DNA of 64,000 bases from CAWAYH01 sp963786195 (GCA_963786195.1 CAWAYH010000005.1:186001-250000), one strand, 5' to 3'; shown: positions 32,003 through 41,151, counted from the stretch's first letter. The notes: generated by a model not told the origin, from the sequence alone. Program-made: numbers and translations.

Positions 32003-33436
32003 CTACTTGTCGAAGAAGATCCTCAGATTCTCGTCCGGCGTCGGCGGCGTGCGCAGGCTGACGAAGACGAACACGAGCGCGCTGAGGACGACGCCCACTT
32101 CCGCCGAGTCGATCCCGTGCGTCGCGAAGCTGCGCTGGAACGTGAGCGTCCAGAGCAGGCAGCCCGCGAACCCCGCCACCATGCTCCAGATCGCGCCCTC
32201 CTTCGTCCCGCGCCGCCAGTTCAACCCGAGCACCACCGGGACGAAGAAGAAGCTGGCGATGAACTTCGCCTGCTCGATGACGATCGTCTGCACGTCGCCG
32301 AACCGCTGCAGCGCGAACCAGAACGGCAGCAGCCCGAGCACGACGATCGACAGGCGGTTGATCGCCAGCAGCCGTCGCTCCGTCGCCTGCGGATCGACGA
32401 GCCGCTTGTAGAGATCGTGGGCGAACGCGCCGCCGGTCACGAGGAGGACGGAGTTGACCGTGTCGATGATCGCGCCAACCATCATGATCAGGAAGAGCGA
32501 GCCGAGCACCGGCGCCATCACGGTCGACGCCATGATGCTCGAGGCCTGATCGGCGGACGGCAGAGACGGGAACAGCCCCCGCATCCCGATCCCCAGGATC
32601 ATGACGCTGCCGCCGATGAGCAGCTGGATCACCATCGAGATGCCGATCGCGTACCTGACTGTCGAGACGTCGCGCATCGAGTAGTACCGCGTCATCTCGT
32701 ACGGGGCCGCCGCGATCGAGAACCCGAAGGCGAGACCGAACGCCAGCAGATCGCGGGCGCTGAACCACCAGCCGGTGATTCGCGGATCGATCGATCCCAC
32801 GTACTCGCCGAGGGCAACCAGACCGCCCGCGTGGTAGACGACGACCGGCAGCGCGAGCACCAGCGCGAGGAGGAGGACGATCGTCTGCACGAACTCTACG
32901 TACGAGCTCGTGTGCACGCCGCCGAGCGCCGTGTAGAACCCGGTCGTCGCCAGCAGCGCGATCATCGCCCAGATGGGCGACACGCCGAAGATGGCGGACG
33001 AGATCTCGCCCATCGCCTGGAACTGGGCGGTGAGGTAGATCGTGTAGGTGACGATGATCAGCCCGGCCGAGATCGTGTGGGCGCCTTCGCTCGCGAACCG
33101 CTTGCCGATGTAGTCCGCGACGGTGAGCGCGCCGAATCGCCGCAGCTTCGGCGCGACGAACACGGCCGAGATGATCCAGCCCGTCCAGAGCCCGAACCAG
33201 ATCCAGATCCAGCTGACGCCCGTCAGGTAGTGCCGCCCGAGCGTACCAACGAACGTGCCCGCGCTGATCTGCGTCGCCGCGAGGACCGCGCCGCCCACCC
33301 ACGGCCCGATCGTGCGGCCCGCAGCCAGGAAGTCTTCTTCGGTCTTGGTCTTGAAGAATCCCCAGAGCGCCGCGCCCACCACCGACAGCAGGTAGATGAT
33401 CGTGGTGACGAGCAGGACCGGCGAATCGGCGGTCAT
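32003..33436 (-). CDS. Sodium:solute symporter (SSS family)
   Basis: Complete 477-residue membrane protein without frameshift. About 13 hydrophobic helices are visible. Family features include an early DFLAAGRTIGPWVGGAVLAATQISAGTFVG segment (positions 33242-33331), ALTVADYIGKRF and GGVHTSSYVEFVQTIVLL. SSS carriers import sugars, amino acids or organic acids with Na+; the substrate is not readable here. ATG 33436 overlaps the stop of the 38-residue membrane protein upstream by four bases (ATGA), so the two are coupled. The operon starts at 34225, next to the palindrome shared with gntR. Confidence 0.93.
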   Translation of the reverse strand: MTADSPVLLVTTIIYLLSVVGAALWGFFKTKTEEDFLAAGRTIGPWVGGAVLAATQISAGTFVGTLGRHYLTGVSWIWIWFGLWTGWIISAVFVAPKLRRFGALTVADYIGKRFASEGAHTISAGLIIVTYTIYLTAQFQAMGEISSAIFGVSPIWAMIALLATTGFYTALGGVHTSSYVEFVQTIVLLLALVLALPVVVYHAGGLVALGEYVGSIDPRITGWWFSARDLLAFGLAFGFSIAAAPYEMTRYYSMRDVSTVRYAIGISMVIQLLIGGSVMILGIGMRGLFPSLPSADQASSIMASTVMAPVLGSLFLIMMVGAIIDTVNSVLLVTGGAFAHDLYKRLVDPQATERRLLAINRLSIVVLGLLPFWFALQRFGDVQTIVIEQAKFIASFFFVPVVLGLNWRRGTKEGAIWSMVAGFAGCLLWTLTFQRSFATHGIDSAEVGVVLSALVFVFVSLRTPPTPDENLRIFFDK

Positions 33437-33549
33437 CGGCCGCCACGCTCGCGGTCGCGCGCAGCCGCGCGCCAGGCTCCCACGAAATACAGCGCCATCC
33501 AGATGGCGGCGACGATGAAGAAGCCGTAGAAGCTCCAGCCGAATCCCAC
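33433..33549 (-). CDS. 38-residue single-helix membrane protein coupled to SSS symporter
   Basis: GTG 33549 opens a 38-codon frame: a short aromatic N-terminus (MGFGWSFYG), one hydrophobic helix (FFIVAAIWMALYFVGAW) and a basic tail (RAAARDRERGGR). It begins one base after the stop of the upstream exported-protein gene and its stop overlaps the symporter start as ATGA. The three genes are tightly coupled. Small membrane partners of SSS carriers are known in other lineages (for example DUF4212), but this is much shorter and I do not recognise it. A stabilising or regulatory subunit is inferred. Confidence 0.7.
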   Translation of the reverse strand: MGFGWSFYGFFIVAAIWMALYFVGAWRAAARDRERGGR

Positions 33550-33550
33550 G

Positions 33551-34225
33551 TCAGCGCCTCGCACGCCACAGCCACACGAGGCTGCCGACGACCAGCACGA
33601 TGATCGCCGTCGCGTCGGTGACGGTCGCCAGATCCTGCCGCGCCCACCAGCCGGGGTCCTGGCCGGGTGCGCGGAAGGGAACGCGGATGAATGCGGGAAC
33701 GTGCCCGATCGTGATCGTGCCGTGATTGCCCGGCGACCAGGTGAAGGCGGGGAACGCTCCGCGCGTCGGCATCGTCTCCGCCGGCACCTCGACCTGGATA
33801 TGAATGGCGCGCGACCGGCCATCAGTTGGCGTCGTCGGTACCCAGAGAGGGCAGCGGTAGCTCCATTCGCCGGGTTGCGTCACGCGATAGCGGATCGTGT
33901 AGGCGCCGGATCCCGCCGGGTCGAGGCTGACCACCAGGACCATCGTCCGGCCCTCGAGCCGCGGCGCGGCGGACGCGCGGGCGGCGCCGGTGACGTCCAC
34001 GAGCTCGGCGCTCGCGCCGTCGAAGAGCTGCAGACGATGGAGAACTTCGGTGGTGCCGTTCGGGTCGAGCGTGAGAGCGGCTGTGACCTCGCAACCGGTG
34101 GGGCCGGTCATCACAACGTTCACGTCAGCCCGGCGGAGGATGGCGCCGGCGCGTCCGTACGCGATCGACGGGAGCAGGCAGCAGGCGGCTGCGAGCGCCG
34201 GGACCGCCCACCGCGCGCCGCTCAT
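33551..34225 (-). CDS. Exported, C-terminally anchored protein of unknown function
   Basis: About 224 residues from ATG 34225, which has SD CAGGAG six bases upstream. The N-terminus is a signal peptide (VPALAAACCLLPSIAYGRA). The middle is beta-rich (TMVLVVSLDPAGSGAYTIRY, FTWSPGNHGTITIGHV) and a C-terminal helix (ATAIIVLVVGSLVWLWRARR) would anchor it in the inner membrane facing the periplasm. I do not recognise the family. It is the first gene of the operon with the 38-residue protein and the SSS symporter, and could be a periplasmic substrate-presentation or regulatory component. Confidence 0.75.
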   Translation of the reverse strand: MSGARWAVPALAAACCLLPSIAYGRAGAILRRADVNVVMTGPTGCEVTAALTLDPNGTTEVLHRLQLFDGASAELVDVTGAARASAAPRLEGRTMVLVVSLDPAGSGAYTIRYRVTQPGEWSYRCPLWVPTTPTDGRSRAIHIQVEVPAETMPTRGAFPAFTWSPGNHGTITIGHVPAFIRVPFRAPGQDPGWWARQDLATVTDATAIIVLVVGSLVWLWRARR

Positions 34226-34268
34226 CCGGCTCTCCTGACGGGTGCTGGTGCTGCCAAGGCCTGCCAAG

Positions 34269-34286
34269 TGTTAGCGGATACTAACA
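34269..34286. promoter_or_regulatory. Second TGTTA-N8-TAACA palindrome (candidate GntR operator)
   Basis: TGTTAG-CGGATA-CTAACA has the same arms and spacing as the site in front of gntR at 15883. It lies in the divergent intergenic region between the symporter operon (start 34225) and the racemase operon (start 34418). A TATACT box follows at 34295-34300 on the plus strand. Control of both operons by the GntR protein is inferred. Confidence 0.6.
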
Positions 34287-34314
34287 GTCCGGTTTATACT
34301 CGTGCAAGCCGTGC

Positions 34315-34343
34315 TTGACCCTCACCGTCACGCCGCTTATGGT
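34315..34343 (+). promoter_or_regulatory. Possible promoter of racemase operon
   Basis: TTGACC (34315-34320) and TATGGT (34338-34343) are 17 bases apart. An alternative -10 box, TATACT at 34295-34300, sits closer to the palindrome. Which one is used cannot be decided from sequence. Confidence 0.4.
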
Positions 34344-34417
34344 ACAGCACGTCCGCGCGGCCGACCGTCATCCCTGTACGCTCACGTTCTCATCCGACGC
34401 GCAGTCCGAGGTGAGCC

Positions 34418-35150
34418 ATGCACATCCTCTATCAGATTCCCGGTCACATGTCCGTCGGTCCCCTGGGCGCCGGCGAGATGGAGCGGCGCCGCCGGATTCT
34501 GCAGGAGTGGGCCGGCGCCGACACGCTCGTCGAGGTCGCCGAATCGCCGGGCGGGCCGCTGTCGATCGAGAGTCACGCGGAAGAGTACTCTGAGCGTCCC
34601 ACCGATGATGCGCGCGCTCCGGTCGCGCGCGGCCGAACCCGACGCGGTCATCGTCGGTTGCTTCGGCGATCCCGGGCTGTCGGCGCTGCGTGAAATCATG
34701 AGCTGCCCGGTCATCGGTCCGCTCGAGTCTTCGTTTGCCACCGCGATGCAACTCGGGCAGCGCGTCGGCATCATCACCGTCGTCGAGGGTGTCATCCCGG
34801 TGCTCGACCACCTCGTCCGCGGCATGGGGCTCTCGCTGCGGTACGCGGGAGCGACCGCGGTCGACATCCCGGTGCTCGATCTGCCTTCCGCCGGCGATCA
34901 GCTCGCGTCGACGATCGGCAAGGCGGCCAGGCCACTGATCGATCGCGACGCCGACGTCCTCGTCCTGGGCTGCATGAGCATGTCGTTTCAGAACGTCGCG
35001 GCGCGTGTGACCGAAGTGTGCGGCCTGCCTGTCGTCAACCCGGCGCGCTGCGCACTGCGCACTGCCGAGTCGCTCGTCGCGCAGGGGCTGAGCCAGAGCC
35101 GCCGTGCGTATCCGTCTCCGCGCAAACCGCTGGCGATGGAGACGACGTGA
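34418..35150 (+). CDS. Asp/Glu/hydantoin racemase family protein (one frameshift)
   Basis: About 244 residues. ATG 34418 has SD GAGGTG. The two expected catalytic cysteines are present in VGCFGDPGLSALRE and VLGCMSMSF; the PVIGPLESSFATAMQLG segment is characteristic of hydantoin racemases within this family. One frame change near 34590 separates SIESHAEEY from LSVPPMMRALRSRAAEPD. The stop overlaps the next gene's GTG by four bases (GTGA). Expected activity: cofactor-independent racemisation of an amino acid or 5-substituted hydantoin, which fits D-aminoacylases in the same region. Confidence 0.88.
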
Positions 35151-36304
35151 GGCTTGCGATACATGCGGACCGGATCTTCACCGGGCTGAGCGACGCGACA
35201 GAAGCGGGCATCGTGCTCGTCGAGGACGATCGGATCGCGGCGATTCTCACGTCCGCGCCCACCGACGGGACGCCGGTGCGGCGGCTGATCGGCGCGACGC
35301 TCCTGCCGGGCCTGATCGACTCGCATTCGCACGTGTCGATCGTCCCCTCACGGGGCGATCAGCTCGGGCAGATGCGGTTGCCCGCCGACATCCAGCTGGC
35401 AACGGCACGCAGTCTCGTTCTCTCCGACCTTTTATCAGGTGTGACGACGCTGCGGGTGATGGGGCAGGAGCTGGACGTCGATTTCCTGCTGCGTGATGAA
35501 ATCGCTTCCGGTGCCACGCTCGGCCCCGACCTCATTTGCGCCGGCGTGCAGGTCACGAAGGAAGGCGCGCACGGCCACGCGCTGACCGCAATCCGCACCG
35601 TGGCGGACATCGGGGCGCTCGTCGACCGCAACGTCTCGAAGGGCGCCGGCCTCGTGAAGATCTTCACTACCGGCGGCGTGTCGAGCGTCGCGACGTCGCA
35701 GGGGGAGTGCCCCTTCACACCGGCGGAGATCCGCTGCGCCGCGGACGCGGCCCATCGTCATGGCCTCAAGCTCGCAGCGCACGCGCACGGCGGCATCGGC
35801 GCGCGGCTGGCGCTCGAGAACGGCGTCGACACCATCGAGCACGGCGTGCTTTTCGACGACGAGCTGATCGATCTGGCGGCGAAGCAGGGGAAGACGATCG
35901 TCGGCACGTTCTCGATCCTGGATCACCCGGCCGGCATCGAGGCCGGCGACGCGGCGGCGCCGAGCATCATCGCGAAGCTGCGCGAAGGCCGCGAACGTGT
36001 CGGCCGCACGTGGCGAACGATCCTGCAGCGCCGGATCACCGTGGCCGTCGGTACGGACAGCATGCATGGCCTGCTGGCCTTCGACGTCGCACGGCTGGTG
36101 GACTTCGGCGCATCGCCGGCCCACGCGCTGCGCGCCGCGACGAAGAACGGCGCCGAGACCTGCGGTCTGCGCGACCGCGGCACGCTCGCGGCCGGTTTGC
36201 GCGCCGACCTCGTCGCGGTGCGAGGCAACCCTCTCGACGACATCCACGCGCTGGCGGCCCCGGTCTTCGTCATGAAAGCAGGCCGCATCCTCCACGCCGC
36301 CTGA
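35147..36304 (+). CDS. Imidazolonepropionase-like amidohydrolase, coupled to racemase
   Basis: Complete 385-residue protein from GTG 35147, inside the racemase stop. It lacks a signal peptide and is probably cytoplasmic. Motifs are IHADRIFTGLSDATEAGIVL, PGLIDSHSHVS (metal HxH), GAGLVKIFTTGGVSS (likely carboxylated Lys), LKLAAHAHGG, DTIEHGVLFDD and VAVGTDSMHG (metal Asp). It closes with GTLAAGLRADLVAVRGNPL. It resembles prolidase-like metal-dependent hydrolases of the amidohydrolase superfamily more than classical hydantoinases. Coupling to a racemase suggests it hydrolyses a cyclic or N-acylated amino-acid derivative. Confidence 0.87.
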   Translation: MRLAIHADRIFTGLSDATEAGIVLVEDDRIAAILTSAPTDGTPVRRLIGATLLPGLIDSHSHVSIVPSRGDQLGQMRLPADIQLATARSLVLSDLLSGVTTLRVMGQELDVDFLLRDEIASGATLGPDLICAGVQVTKEGAHGHALTAIRTVADIGALVDRNVSKGAGLVKIFTTGGVSSVATSQGECPFTPAEIRCAADAAHRHGLKLAAHAHGGIGARLALENGVDTIEHGVLFDDELIDLAAKQGKTIVGTFSILDHPAGIEAGDAAAPSIIAKLREGRERVGRTWRTILQRRITVAVGTDSMHGLLAFDVARLVDFGASPAHALRAATKNGAETCGLRDRGTLAAGLRADLVAVRGNPLDDIHALAAPVFVMKAGRILHAA

Positions 36305-36401
36305 CGGCTTGACAACGATACCTCGATCATCGACAATTCTCTCGACACCTAGACTATCGACACTCGAAGCCAGCGCACGGGTGGTGATTCTGATGTCCGC
36401 A

Positions 36402-36455
36402 ATATCCGTGTTGTCCGTATCCGTGTTGTGTGTCCGCGGTCGTGTTGTCCGTGGT
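36402..36455. repeat. Degenerate TCCGTGTTG word repeats
   Basis: Four or five imperfect copies of TCCGTGTTG lie in tandem just upstream of and into the redoxin gene start. They may blur the true start codon of that gene. The rest of the 36305-36401 gap shows nothing recognisable. Confidence 0.4.
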
Positions 36456-36981
36456 TCGGATACAGGGCGTCGACGGCCGGACGATGACGCCGTTCGAACC
36501 GTCCGGCGCAGCGAACATCATCTTTTTCGTCGCGACCGATTGCCCCATCGCGAACTCGTACGCGCCGGAGATTCAGCGCGTCTGCAGCGAGTACGCGGAT
36601 CGTGGCGTCGGGTGCTCGTTGATGTACGAGGACGTGGACACCGCGTCGTCCGGCGGATCCCTTGACGAGCGCGTTCGCAAACACCTGAGCGACTTCAGAT
36701 ACTCCGGCATCCCCGCGGCCGTCGATCGGTCACGGGTCGTCGCGACACGCGCGCACGGCGACGGTCACGCCGCAGGCCGTTGTGGTCGATCGGACAGGCA
36801 CGATTCGGTACAGCGGCCGAATCGACAACTTCTATGCGGCGCTGGGCAAGCCGCGGCAGCAGGTCACGGAACGCGATCTCCGGGTCGCCCTCGACGCGAT
36901 CCTGTCCGGGCGTCCGTGCCGAAGGCGCGGACCGAAGCCCTCGGGTGCTTCATCGTCGATCCAGCAGTGCTGAGGAAGTAG
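36430..36981 (+). CDS. Redoxin/AhpC-TSA-like thioredoxin-fold protein (frameshifts)
   Basis: About 185 residues. The start FEPSGAANIIFFVATDCPIANSYAPEIQRV is a thioredoxin fold with one cysteine where CxxC would lie (36496-36585). The middle is in another frame (VVVDRTGTIRYSGRIDNFYA), then the original frame returns for KARTEALGCFIVDP. Frame changes near 36750 and 36915. This family is common in Acidobacteriota beside haem c / copper monooxygenase proteins, as here: the next gene starts three bases downstream. Likely role: periplasmic thiol chemistry or copper-site maturation for the neighbour. The GTG start is uncertain because of the repeats. Confidence 0.72.
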   Translation: MSAVVLSVVRIQGVDGRTMTPFEPSGAANIIFFVATDCPIANSYAPEIQRVCSEYADRGVGCSLMYEDVDTASSGGSLDERVRKHLSDFRYSGIPAAVDRSRVVATRAHGDGHAAGRCGRSDRHDSVQRPNRQLLCGAGQAAAAGHGTRSPGRPRRDPVRASVPKARTEALGCFIVDPAVLRK

Positions 36982-36983
36982 TC

Positions 36984-39285
36984 ATGCGTAAAAACGCGCT
37001 CATCGGTCTTGTGGCGGCCGTGTTCCTTGGGTCGCTCACGGTGTCCTCGCAGGAATCCCGTACCCGGGAACCCCAGTCGCGTCCGCCATCCACGCGGATC
37101 ACCTTTGCGGAAACGATCGCGCCGATCGTCTACGACAACTGCGTGACGTGCCATCGCGCCGGCGAGGTCGCGCCGTTCCCGCTGATGACGTACGAGGACG
37201 TCGCCAAGCGCGGCAAGCTGATTGCCAGGGTGACCGAATCGAAGTACATGCCGCCATGGCACGCCGCGGCGGGGCACGGCGAGTTCGTCGGTGAACGCCG
37301 CCTGACCGACGCCCAGATCGGCGCGATCGGCGCGTGGGTCGCGCAGGGGATGCCGCGCGGAGACGATTCGAAGATGCCGAAGCTGCCGACGTTCCCCTCG
37401 GACGGTTGGCGGCTCGGCCAGCCCGATCTGATTCTCGAGATGCCGGCAGCATTCGAGCTTCCCGCAAGCGGACCCGATGTGTTCCGCAATTTCGTGATCC
37501 CGACGAACCTCACCGAAGACAGGTGGGTGCGCGGCATCGAGTTCCATCCGAAGGCCCGACAAGTCGTCCACCACGCGATCTTCGCGCGCGCGCCGGGCGG
37601 CAGCCTGGCGGCCCGCGATGGCGCAGACGGCCGGCCGGGATTCGGCGGCATGAGCTCGGTTGGCGTGGTCAACGACCGTTCGGATTCCAGAGCCCTGGGC
37701 GGATGGGCGGTTGGCGCCACGCCGATGTTCCTGCCCGAAGGCGTCGCGCTGCGGCTGCCGAAGGGTTCGGACTTCCTCCTGCAGATGCATTTCCATCTGA
37801 GCGGCAAGCCGGAGGCCGAGAAATCGGTCATCGGCATCTACTTCGCCGACAAGGCGCCGGAGAAAGGATTTGTTCTCGGTCGAACTGCCTGCGCTCTTCG
37901 GCGTGGGCGCGGCCATCGATATCGCGCCGGGCGTGAAGAGCTTCACGATTCAGGACACGTTCACGGTGCCTGGCGACATCAGCATCTTCTCGGCGATCGC
38001 GCACGCGCATTACCTGGCGAAGGACATGAAGGCCACGGCGACGCTGCCGGATGGCTCCACACGACCGCTGATCTGGATCAATGACTGGGACTTCAACTGG
38101 CAGGACACCTACGTGTACAAGAAGCCGGTCGTGTTGCCGAAGGGCACGCGCATCGACGTGACGCTGACGTACGACAATTCGGTCGACAATCCGCGCAATC
38201 CGGTTAGCCCGCCGCGGCGGGCGCTGTGGGGCGAACAATCCTTCGACGAGATGGGGACGGTCGGATTTGGATTCGAGGCGCTGAACAAGGCCGACGTGCC
38301 GGCCTTCCAGCAGGCCTTGACGGCCCGCAACAAGGCGGCGATCGCCGCCGGTGGGAAGGATGGGACGATCGGACGGTTTCTTGCGCGACAGACGCGTCAG
38401 AACAGAGGCTTGCAGCAGCTCACCGTCTTCAGTCGCGAGGGGACGATCGTCAGCAGGATTGGGGAGCCGGGTTCGTACTCTCAAGCCTCGTTCTCGCCAG
38501 ACGGTTCGCGATTGGCCGTGATCAAGAGAGATCCGGACAGCGACAGCCAGGACGTCTGGGCGTTCGACATCGGGACGGGCAAGGGGACCGCCGTCACGTC
38601 GGATTCAGCGCCTGATACAGCGCCGCTGTGGTCGCCCGACGGTCGATACATCGCGTACGTCTCGGTCCGCGACAACACGCACGGCGTGTATCGACGGCCG
38701 GCCGACGGGAGCGGCCACGAGGAGCGCCTGTATGAGCATTCCACGGGCGCGACGATCTTCCTGACGGACTGGTCGGCTGATGGCCGATATCTCTGTCTCT
38801 GGTCGGGCGACTCGATGTTCGTGGTGCCGCTGACCGGCGACCGGAAGCCCATCGAGCTGAATCGTGAGGCGTTCCTCGGCCGCGGTGGACGCTTGTCACC
38901 CGACAGCCGCTTCCTCGCATTCAGCTCGAACCAGTCCGGTCGCTTCCAGGTGATCGTGAGCCCCTTCGATCCGGCGACGGCCGCAACGGTTGGCGCCGCG
39001 TCGGGTTCCGCGCGATCGCAGATCTCGACTGAAGGGGGCTTCGGAGGCATCGTCTGGCGGAAGGATGCCAAGGAGTTGTTCTATCTCTCCTTTGTGCCTC
39101 AAAAGCCTCAGTCGCTGATGGCCGTCGACATTACGACCACGCCGGCGTTTCAGGCGCAGACACCGCGGCCGCTGTTCGAGCTGCCGGCACCGGTCGGGCC
39201 GCCCGCGCAACTCGGCGCCGTGGGCAGCCCCGACGGCCAGCGCTTCGTGTTCGCGGTGAACCTGCCGACGAAGCCCGCGCGCTGA
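36984..39285 (+). CDS. Cytochrome c / copper type II monooxygenase-like / beta-propeller fusion (one frameshift)
   Basis: About 767 residues from ATG 36984 (SD GAGGAAG). A signal peptide is followed by a haem c site (NCVTCHRAGEVAPF, residues 52-56). Next is a region like ascorbate-dependent copper type II monooxygenases (PHM type), with candidate copper ligands in QVVHHAIFA, LLQMHFHLSG and AIAHAHYLAKDM. Residues 480-767 form a TolB/WD40-like propeller (FSPDGSRLAVIKRD, LWSPDGRYIAYVS, DWSADGRYLCLW). The frame changes once near 37870, inside the monooxygenase part. The switch to the propeller, near 38380-38420, lies in one continuous frame, so the fusion is real in this assembly. Activity is inferred: copper-dependent hydroxylation of an exported substrate. 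Confidence 0.75.
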
Positions 39286-39290
39286 GTTCT

Positions 39291-39427
39291 TACAGGAGCA
39301 CGGGAGTAGGGGAGGGAACATAACAGGAGAAAGGGAGTAAGGAGAGAACTTTAGGTTAAGTTCTCCTTTCTCGTTTTCTCCTGTTAGTTGTCTCCCTTCC
39401 CTCCCTTACCTCCCTTCCTCCTGTTAC
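39291..39427. repeat. Nested purine/pyrimidine inverted repeat
   Basis: Two AACAGGAG-GGGAG-type purine-rich units (39293-39353) are followed by two complementary CTCCC-CTCCTGTTA units (39360-39427). The inner arms are about 30 bases with few mismatches around a GGTT loop. The structure lies directly after the cytochrome/monooxygenase gene and could terminate its transcript. The rest of the 39286-39627 gap holds only the SD AAGGAGG of the next gene. Confidence 0.75.
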
Positions 39428-39627
39428 CACGTCTGCCGGAGTGTTTCGTGGAATCGCGCGGGCGAAGAAGTAGAACGTAAGACCTACATCAATTCCTCCC
39501 AATCTCCGGTGCGGCTGAGCGCATCACGATCGATTTGCTTCGGAGATCGTGAACGGTACTGCGATTGCTACGCCTGCGCGCGGCACCCTGAACTTTTTCA
39601 ACCGACCTGAACAAGGAGGGCTACGCG

Positions 39628-41145
39628 ATGTCGCGTAAATCCTGTGTCTTTACCGTTGGGCTGTTCGCGATCGTGGCGAGTCTCGTGACGTTGACGTGGG
39701 CCCAGGCCCCGGACGGCTTCGCGAGATTCTGGGGATCGCTTTATACATATCCGCCGACGCCTGTTGCGCTCAGCGCACTCCAGCAGCCCTCGGAGCCTCA
39801 GCCGGTCGATCGGTTTCATCACTGGAATCGCATTGCGATCGACACGAGCGGTCTGGATCACACGCCGCTGGCTGAAGGGGAAACGGACCGGGTCTTCGGC
39901 GAACAGCTCGGCCCCGGCCGCTCGAGCCGCGCGATGGCGATCGTCCACATCGCGATCTTCGACGCGGTCAACGCGATTGCCAGGCGATATCGCAGCTTCA
40001 CGGGCATTCCCGACGCCGATCGCGACGCGTCGATGGACGCCGCTATCGCCCAGGCGGCCCACGACACGCTCGTCGCGCTGTTTCCGTCGCAGCAGGCGCA
40101 TTGCGATGAGCTGCTGGCGGAGGAGCTCGGCAGAATCCGTTCCGGGTCGTCCAAGGAGCGGGGAATCGCCGTGGGCGGGCGCGCCGCGCGCGCCATTCTG
40201 AATCTCACGAGGGATGACGGCGCGCGCCACGCCGAGCCGGTCGTGGGTATCGACTTCATTCCGAGCGACCGCCCCGGCAAGTGGCGGCAGGATCCGATTA
40301 GCCAGCTTCCGCTCGCGCTGGGCGCTCACTGGGGCGACGTCAAGCCGCTCGTGATCTCGTCGGCAAAGCGATTCCGGGTTCCGCCGCCGCCAGAGCTCGA
40401 CAGCCGCGCGTATGCGGCGGCCTACAACGAGGTCAAACGGCTCGGCGGCACGACACCCACAGAGCGATCGGACGATCAGACGCTGGCCGGGATTTACTGG
40501 GCGTACGACGGCACGCCGACCCTGTGCGCGCCGCCGCGGCTGTACAACCAGATTGCGGTCCAGATCGCCGATCAGATGGGGACGGACACCGTCGATCTCG
40601 CGCGGCTGCTCGCGATCCTCAACGTCGCGATGTCCGACGCCGGTATCGCCTGCTGGGAATCGAAGTACTTCTACCAGTTCTGGCGCCCAGTGGGAGGCAT
40701 CCGCGAGTCCGATCGCGGTACGGGCCCCACGGGCCGTGGCGATGGCAACCCGCGGACGGAAGGCGATCCCACGTTCTCTCCCCTGGGTGCGCCCGCGAGC
40801 AACCTGCAGGGACCCAACTTCACGCCGCCGTTCCCCGCGTATCCATCGGGCCACGCCACGTTTGGCGGGGCAGTCTTTCAGACGCTGCGGAACGTGTTCG
40901 GAACCGACGACATCGCCTTCACGTTCGTGTCCGACGAGTTGAACGGCGTGACGCGTGACAACCAGGGCAACGTGCGTCCGCTGCTGCCGCGGACGTTCTC
41001 GTCGCTCTCACAGGCGGAAGAAGAGAACGGCCAGAGCCGCATCTATCTCGGCATTCACTGGGCGTTCGACAAGACCGAGGGCATCCAGCAGGGGAGACGC
41101 ATCGCGAACTACGTGTTCAGGCACGCGTTCGAACCGAGGAATTGA
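39628..41145 (+). CDS. Vanadium-dependent haloperoxidase (PAP2 superfamily), exported
   Basis: Complete 505-residue protein without frameshift. ATG 39628 has SD AAGGAGG. A signal peptide ends near TLTWAQA. The vanadate-binding motifs are intact: KYFYQFWRPVGG, YPSGHATFGGA and SRIYLGIHWAFDKTEG. These match the acid-phosphatase-like vanadium haloperoxidases that oxidise chloride or bromide with peroxide; phosphatase activity is the main alternative. Exported location suggests extracellular or periplasmic halogenation or oxidation of organic matter. It is convergent with the S12/D-aminoacylase gene and has no obvious operon partner. Confidence 0.93.
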   Translation: MSRKSCVFTVGLFAIVASLVTLTWAQAPDGFARFWGSLYTYPPTPVALSALQQPSEPQPVDRFHHWNRIAIDTSGLDHTPLAEGETDRVFGEQLGPGRSSRAMAIVHIAIFDAVNAIARRYRSFTGIPDADRDASMDAAIAQAAHDTLVALFPSQQAHCDELLAEELGRIRSGSSKERGIAVGGRAARAILNLTRDDGARHAEPVVGIDFIPSDRPGKWRQDPISQLPLALGAHWGDVKPLVISSAKRFRVPPPPELDSRAYAAAYNEVKRLGGTTPTERSDDQTLAGIYWAYDGTPTLCAPPRLYNQIAVQIADQMGTDTVDLARLLAILNVAMSDAGIACWESKYFYQFWRPVGGIRESDRGTGPTGRGDGNPRTEGDPTFSPLGAPASNLQGPNFTPPFPAYPSGHATFGGAVFQTLRNVFGTDDIAFTFVSDELNGVTRDNQGNVRPLLPRTFSSLSQAEEENGQSRIYLGIHWAFDKTEGIQQGRRIANYVFRHAFEPRN

Positions 41146-41151
41146 ACTGCG

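Noticed and set aside
32117..33529. 470-residue plus-strand frame opposite the SSS symporter
   Set aside because: Charged, low-complexity shadow translation; the minus strand encodes about 13 membrane helices and family motifs.
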